From positions 1 to 13,196 of the forward strand of contig JAIXVS010000118.1 of the NCBI GenBank assembly GCA_027482795.1: a stretch of 13,196 nucleotides of DNA, written 5' to 3'. A program made the translations under genes and the position numbers. The number at the start of each line of letters is the position of its first letter. Position 1 is the stretch's first letter. The notes under the pieces are model-generated. The model did not search any database and was not told the DNA's origin. It worked only from the letters and a program-made list of their open reading frames with translations. Origin of the DNA: Rhodobacter sp. GTDB lineage: Bacteria > Pseudomonadota > Alphaproteobacteria > Rhodobacterales > Rhodobacteraceae. This document shows, piece after piece, positions 12,525 to 13,196 of this stretch.

Positions 12525-13196
12525 ATGAGCGATAAACCCGCCGATCCGCCGTTTGAGTTGCGCCTTGCGGCAGGGCTAGATGACCTGCGCGCGGCGCAAG
12601 CCCTGCGGTATCTGGTGTTTGTGCAGGAATTGGGCGCGGATGGTCCGATGGTCGATCATGCCCAAGGGCTAGAGATTGACGCATTTGATGCCATATTTGA
12701 CCATCTGCTGTTGATAGACCCTTTGCGGCAAGCGCGCGGTGAGAACCCTGTTGTGGGCGTCTACCGCCTGCTGCGCAGTGAAGCATTGGCGCAGGGCGGG
12801 CGGTTTTATGCCGAGGATGAGTTCGATCTTACGCCCCTGCGCGGCAGTGGCAGGCGGCTGATGGAACTGGGGCGGTCTTGCGTGCATCCAGATTATCGCG
12901 GCGGCTCGGCCATGCTGCATTTGTGGAATGGGCTGGCCGAATATGTGCTGCGCCACGAGGTCGAGGTGATGTTTGGCCCCGCATCACTGCATGGCACGGA
13001 TGTGGCAGCGCTGGCGCACCCCCTAAGCTATCTGCACCACACCCACCTTGCCCCGCCCGAAATGCGGGTCACTGCTCGCGCCCCGCATGGGGTGGCGATG
13101 GATATTTTGCCCCCCGCGCAGATAAACCGCACGCAGGCCTTGGCGGGCGTTCCAAACTTGCTGAAGGCCTATCTGCGCCTTGGCGGGTTTGTGGGG
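12525..13196 (+). CDS. olsB: OlsB-like L-ornithine N-alpha-acyltransferase (3' part missing)
   Basis: The frame is open from ATG 12525 to the end of the window, giving 224 residues; the stop lies beyond. OlsB transfers a 3-hydroxyacyl chain from acyl carrier protein to ornithine, making lyso-ornithine lipid, which OlsA then acylates to ornithine lipid, a phosphorus-free membrane lipid. Family marks: R-Y-L-V-F-V-Q-E-L-G-A (28-38), V-D-H...G-L-E-I-D-A-F-D (45-58), F-D-H-L-L-L-I-D, the GNAT-like region M-E-L-G-R-S-C-V-H-P-D-Y-R-G-G and F-G-P-A-S-L-H-G-T, then L-S-Y-L-H-H. The start is preceded by AAAGG at 8 bases. In many genomes olsA follows, which could be checked just outside the window. A Pho box is not visible upstream. 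Confidence 0.88.
   Translation, partial: MSDKPADPPFELRLAAGLDDLRAAQALRYLVFVQELGADGPMVDHAQGLEIDAFDAIFDHLLLIDPLRQARGENPVVGVYRLLRSEALAQGGRFYAEDEFDLTPLRGSGRRLMELGRSCVHPDYRGGSAMLHLWNGLAEYVLRHEVEVMFGPASLHGTDVAALAHPLSYLHHTHLAPPEMRVTARAPHGVAMDILPPAQINRTQALAGVPNLLKAYLRLGGFVG

Noticed and set aside
1..13196. Mobile element, CRISPR array, phage, toxin-antitoxin or secondary-metabolite module
   Set aside because: No transposase, integrase, regular repeats with spacers, inverted-repeat ends or matching protein families were seen; the tRNA-Ser shows no repeated 3' end that would mark an integration site in this window.

Overview
The window is a gene-dense chromosomal segment of GC-rich DNA with short intergenic gaps. 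It looks like an alphaproteobacterium, most likely of the order Rhodobacterales (Roseobacter/Rhodobacter group). Reasons: the order rplU-rpmA-GNAT-obgE-proB-proA, a ChpT-type phosphotransferase gene next to a small DUF3553 gene and an olsB-like gene, an L21 protein with an Ala/Lys-rich tail, and between proB and proA a short element resembling intergenic sequences I recall from Rhodobacterales genomes. The taxonomic call comes from family recognition, not a search.

Layout: (1) 1-4285, an oligopeptide/dipeptide ABC importer operon oppA(partial)-oppB-oppC-oppD-oppF on the + strand. A stem-loop separates the binding-protein gene from the membrane genes; the rest are tightly packed or overlap. 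(2) 4320-4409, a tRNA-Ser(CGA) on the - strand with an encoded CCA end. (3) 4651-5499, an exported DUF2059-type protein. (4) 5510-6482, a structured leader, rplU and rpmA (L21 and L27), then a strong terminator. (5) 6553-8119, two GNAT acetyltransferase genes, the second a fusion of two GNAT domains. (6) 8174-11620, obgE-proB-proA: a ribosome-assembly GTPase and the first two enzymes of proline synthesis from glutamate; obgE and proB overlap. (7) 11632-12246 on the - strand, a ChpT-like histidine phosphotransferase, divergent from a 57-residue DUF3553 gene. (8) 12525 to the window end, an olsB-like ornithine N-acyltransferase cut off by the edge.

How the genes fit together: most of the window is housekeeping (peptide uptake, ribosome proteins and assembly, proline synthesis, a cell-cycle phosphorelay part, ornithine-lipid synthesis). 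I found no insertion sequence, phage module, CRISPR array or toxin-antitoxin pair. I do not see a clear new multi-gene system. The most striking observation is that the ChpT-like protein has Asp where the family carries its phosphoacceptor His (CDDL instead of the usual CHDL/CHDF). Other points worth a look are the rplU leader with alternative hairpins, the run of three GNAT domains between rpmA and obgE, a perfect tandem 11-bp repeat upstream of the DUF2059 gene, and a cluster of TTAA motifs upstream of olsB.
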